Below are positions 4,900 to 6,344 of a stretch of 6,344 bases of DNA, one piece after another; the first letter of the stretch is position 1, and each line of letters begins with the position of its first letter. The notes under the pieces were generated by a model, which worked only from the letters and a program-made list of their open reading frames with translations, had not been told where the DNA came from and ran no database searches. A program made the position numbers and the translations under genes. This stretch comes from DALYDP01 sp964541635 (GTDB lineage Bacteria > Patescibacteriota > Gracilibacteria > Peribacterales > Peribacteraceae): assembly GCA_964541635.1 (NCBI GenBank), contig CAZIQM010000055.1, positions 1-6,344 of the forward strand, in the 5' to 3' direction.

Positions 4900-6344
4900 T
4901 CATGGGTACCATTGGACTCCGTCTTTCGCGATCCACTCGACCGCTTCGTGGGGCAGTTCGGTGCCGGCGGGATAGTGCGCCAGGGGCGTTTTCGGGTTAT
5001 CGAGGTGGGCTTGGATGGGGTCGACGAGGCTCCAGGCGGTGTGGACTTCGTCGAAGCTCAGGAACCACTGCTGCTTGCCGCGCATGGCTTCGAGCAGCAG
5101 GAGGCCGTGCTCCGAGAGCACGTCGCCCGTGACGGTGAGCGGATCCTCGATGAGCAGCGGACGGAAGCGCGGTTCGGTGCCGCCGACCTTCGTTTGCAGG
5201 TGGAACTTCATGCCGGCTTCGCCCTGCAGGATGATGTCGAGGCGGTTGGGCGAGCTCCCGGGGCCCACGCGGAATTGTTCCTGGAATTGGACGGTGATGC
5301 GCGTTTCGCGGCGCTTCAGGCGCTTGCCCGTGCGGACGTAGAACGGCACGCCGTCGAAGTGCGAATCGCGCGTGCGTAGCTTCAGGGCGATGAACGTGTT
5401 GGTGCGAGAGCCCGCTTTGACGCCTTCTTCCTCTTGGTACGCGGGCACGGGTTCGCCGTTCACGATGCCGCCGCCGTACTGCCCTTGCAGCACCACGTCG
5501 TCGAGGCCCGTCGCGGGCGGGAGGTAAAACTGCGAGAGCGCCGCGGCGCGGCTTTCGCGGAAGCCCTCTTCGTCCTCGCGGAGGTCCATGGTGAGCAGCG
5601 ACGCCATCAGCACCATGTGGTTTTGGATGAAATCGCGCAGGGTGCCCGCGGCTTCGAAGTAGCCGGCGCGTCCTTCGATGCCCACCGTTTCCGACGCGGT
5701 GATTTCCACGTGGTGGATGAGCGTGTTTTGGAACAACCGCTCGAGCACCGGGTTCGCGTAGCGCAGATAGTAGATGTTGCGGACGGCTTCCTTGCCCAGG
5801 TAGTGGTCGAGGAGGAACACTTCGCTCTCCTTCAGCGACCGCATGAGCGCGGAGCGGATTTCCTCGAAGCTCTTGAGGTCGTGGCCGACCGGCTTTTCGA
5901 CGATGCAGCGGAATTCCCCTTTGCGCACGCCGGACGAGCAGAGGTTTTCGATCACGTTGACGAACGACGACGGCGGGATCGACAGGTACGACATGCGCAC
6001 CGTCCCCTTCCATCCCTTCTCGATCGCGTCGAGTTTCGTTCCCAGCGCCGCGAACGAACCCGCGTCGTCGTAGCCGCCGTGCTGGTAGAACACGTGGCCC
6101 AGGAATTCATCCAATTGGCGCGCGTCCATGTCGATGCCCCCGGCCATCACGGATTCGCGCACGGCCGCGCGGAACGATTCGTCGTCCATCTCCGTGCGCG
6201 CGAAGCCCACGATCGAGTAGTCGGCCGGGAGGCGGCCGCCCGCGGCGAGCGAGGCCAGCGCGGGGTACAGCTTCAGTTTCGCGAGGTTGCCCGACGCGCC
6301 GAAGATGATCAGGCTGAAGGGTTGCGCCGCGGAGAGGGGCCGTG
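4900..6344 (-). CDS. zwf: Glucose-6-phosphate 1-dehydrogenase, N-terminus beyond window
   Basis: This enzyme oxidises glucose-6-phosphate to 6-phosphogluconolactone with NAD(P)+. 480 residues are visible; the frame stays open to the right edge, so only a short N-terminal piece (probably under about 20 residues) is missing. The Rossmann motif reads IFGASGNLAKLKLYPAL, then VGFAR, whose Arg usually contacts the NADP 2'-phosphate. Further motifs are EKPVGHDL, LLDHYLGKE (substrate site), HHVEITASETVGIEGRAGYF, IQNH (the catalytic His) and VPFYVRTGKRLKRRET. Three normally conserved positions differ: D to N and R to L in the GASGDLAKRK motif, and R to L in RIDHYLGKE. The Lys, Asp and His residues essential to catalysis remain, so activity is likely. 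GTG 6210 is not the true start because the essential nucleotide-binding loop lies upstream of it. pgl follows 13 bases downstream, giving a zwf-pgl operon. Confidence 0.96.
   Translation of the reverse strand, partial: RPLSAAQPFSLIIFGASGNLAKLKLYPALASLAAGGRLPADYSIVGFARTEMDDESFRAAVRESVMAGGIDMDARQLDEFLGHVFYQHGGYDDAGSFAALGTKLDAIEKGWKGTVRMSYLSIPPSSFVNVIENLCSSGVRKGEFRCIVEKPVGHDLKSFEEIRSALMRSLKESEVFLLDHYLGKEAVRNIYYLRYANPVLERLFQNTLIHHVEITASETVGIEGRAGYFEAAGTLRDFIQNHMVLMASLLTMDLREDEEGFRESRAAALSQFYLPPATGLDDVVLQGQYGGGIVNGEPVPAYQEEEGVKAGSRTNTFIALKLRTRDSHFDGVPFYVRTGKRLKRRETRITVQFQEQFRVGPGSSPNRLDIILQGEAGMKFHLQTKVGGTEPRFRPLLIEDPLTVTGDVLSEHGLLLLEAMRGKQQWFLSFDEVHTAWSLVDPIQAHLDNPKTPLAHYPAGTELPHEAVEWIAKDGVQWYP

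Noticed and set aside
4203..5132. Plus-strand 309-codon open frame opposite pgl and zwf
   Set aside because: It is Arg/Val/Gly-rich shadow sequence without motifs, and the opposite strand encodes two clear enzymes.

Overview
The window is GC-rich (about 60-65% by eye), gene-dense bacterial chromosome. From left to right it holds a truncated tRNA-Arg(CCU) gene on the minus strand with its own promoter; a small unrecognised protein gene (+); a secreted SLH-domain, serine-linker surface protein gene (+); a ComM/YifB-type AAA+ ATPase gene (-); a YraN-family nuclease-fold gene (+), divergent from comM; and a 6-phosphogluconolactonase gene (-) directly downstream of a glucose-6-phosphate dehydrogenase gene (-) that runs off the right edge.

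The organism is most likely a candidate-phyla (Patescibacteria/CPR, Peregrinibacteria/Peribacteria-like) bacterium. This is inference. It rests on the cysteine-paired SLH repeat, the long Ser-only linker, very tight packing and the lack of Shine-Dalgarno sequences. Other leaderless lineages, such as Deinococcus-Thermus relatives, are not excluded. Nothing points to a plasmid, phage, CRISPR array or insertion sequence.

Three plus-strand genes (213, 579, 3807) have a -10-like hexamer 6-8 bases upstream of the ATG and no ribosome binding site, so their mRNAs are probably leaderless. Both convergent gene pairs (SLH/comM and yraN/pgl) meet tail to tail with zero spacing at the same palindrome, TGATCA, leaving no room for conventional terminators between them.

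The most interesting regulatory signal is in the comM-yraN divergent region. Two near-identical 18-bp dyads, GGTGTA-N6-TACACC and a one-mismatch version, lie exactly 42 bp apart. That is about four helical turns, so they sit on one face of the DNA. One overlaps the probable comM start codon and the other the yraN -35 box. They look like a paired operator for coordinated control of two DNA-processing genes. The zwf-pgl pair encodes the first two steps of the oxidative pentose phosphate pathway and forms a probable operon. No complete new defence or mobile system is visible.
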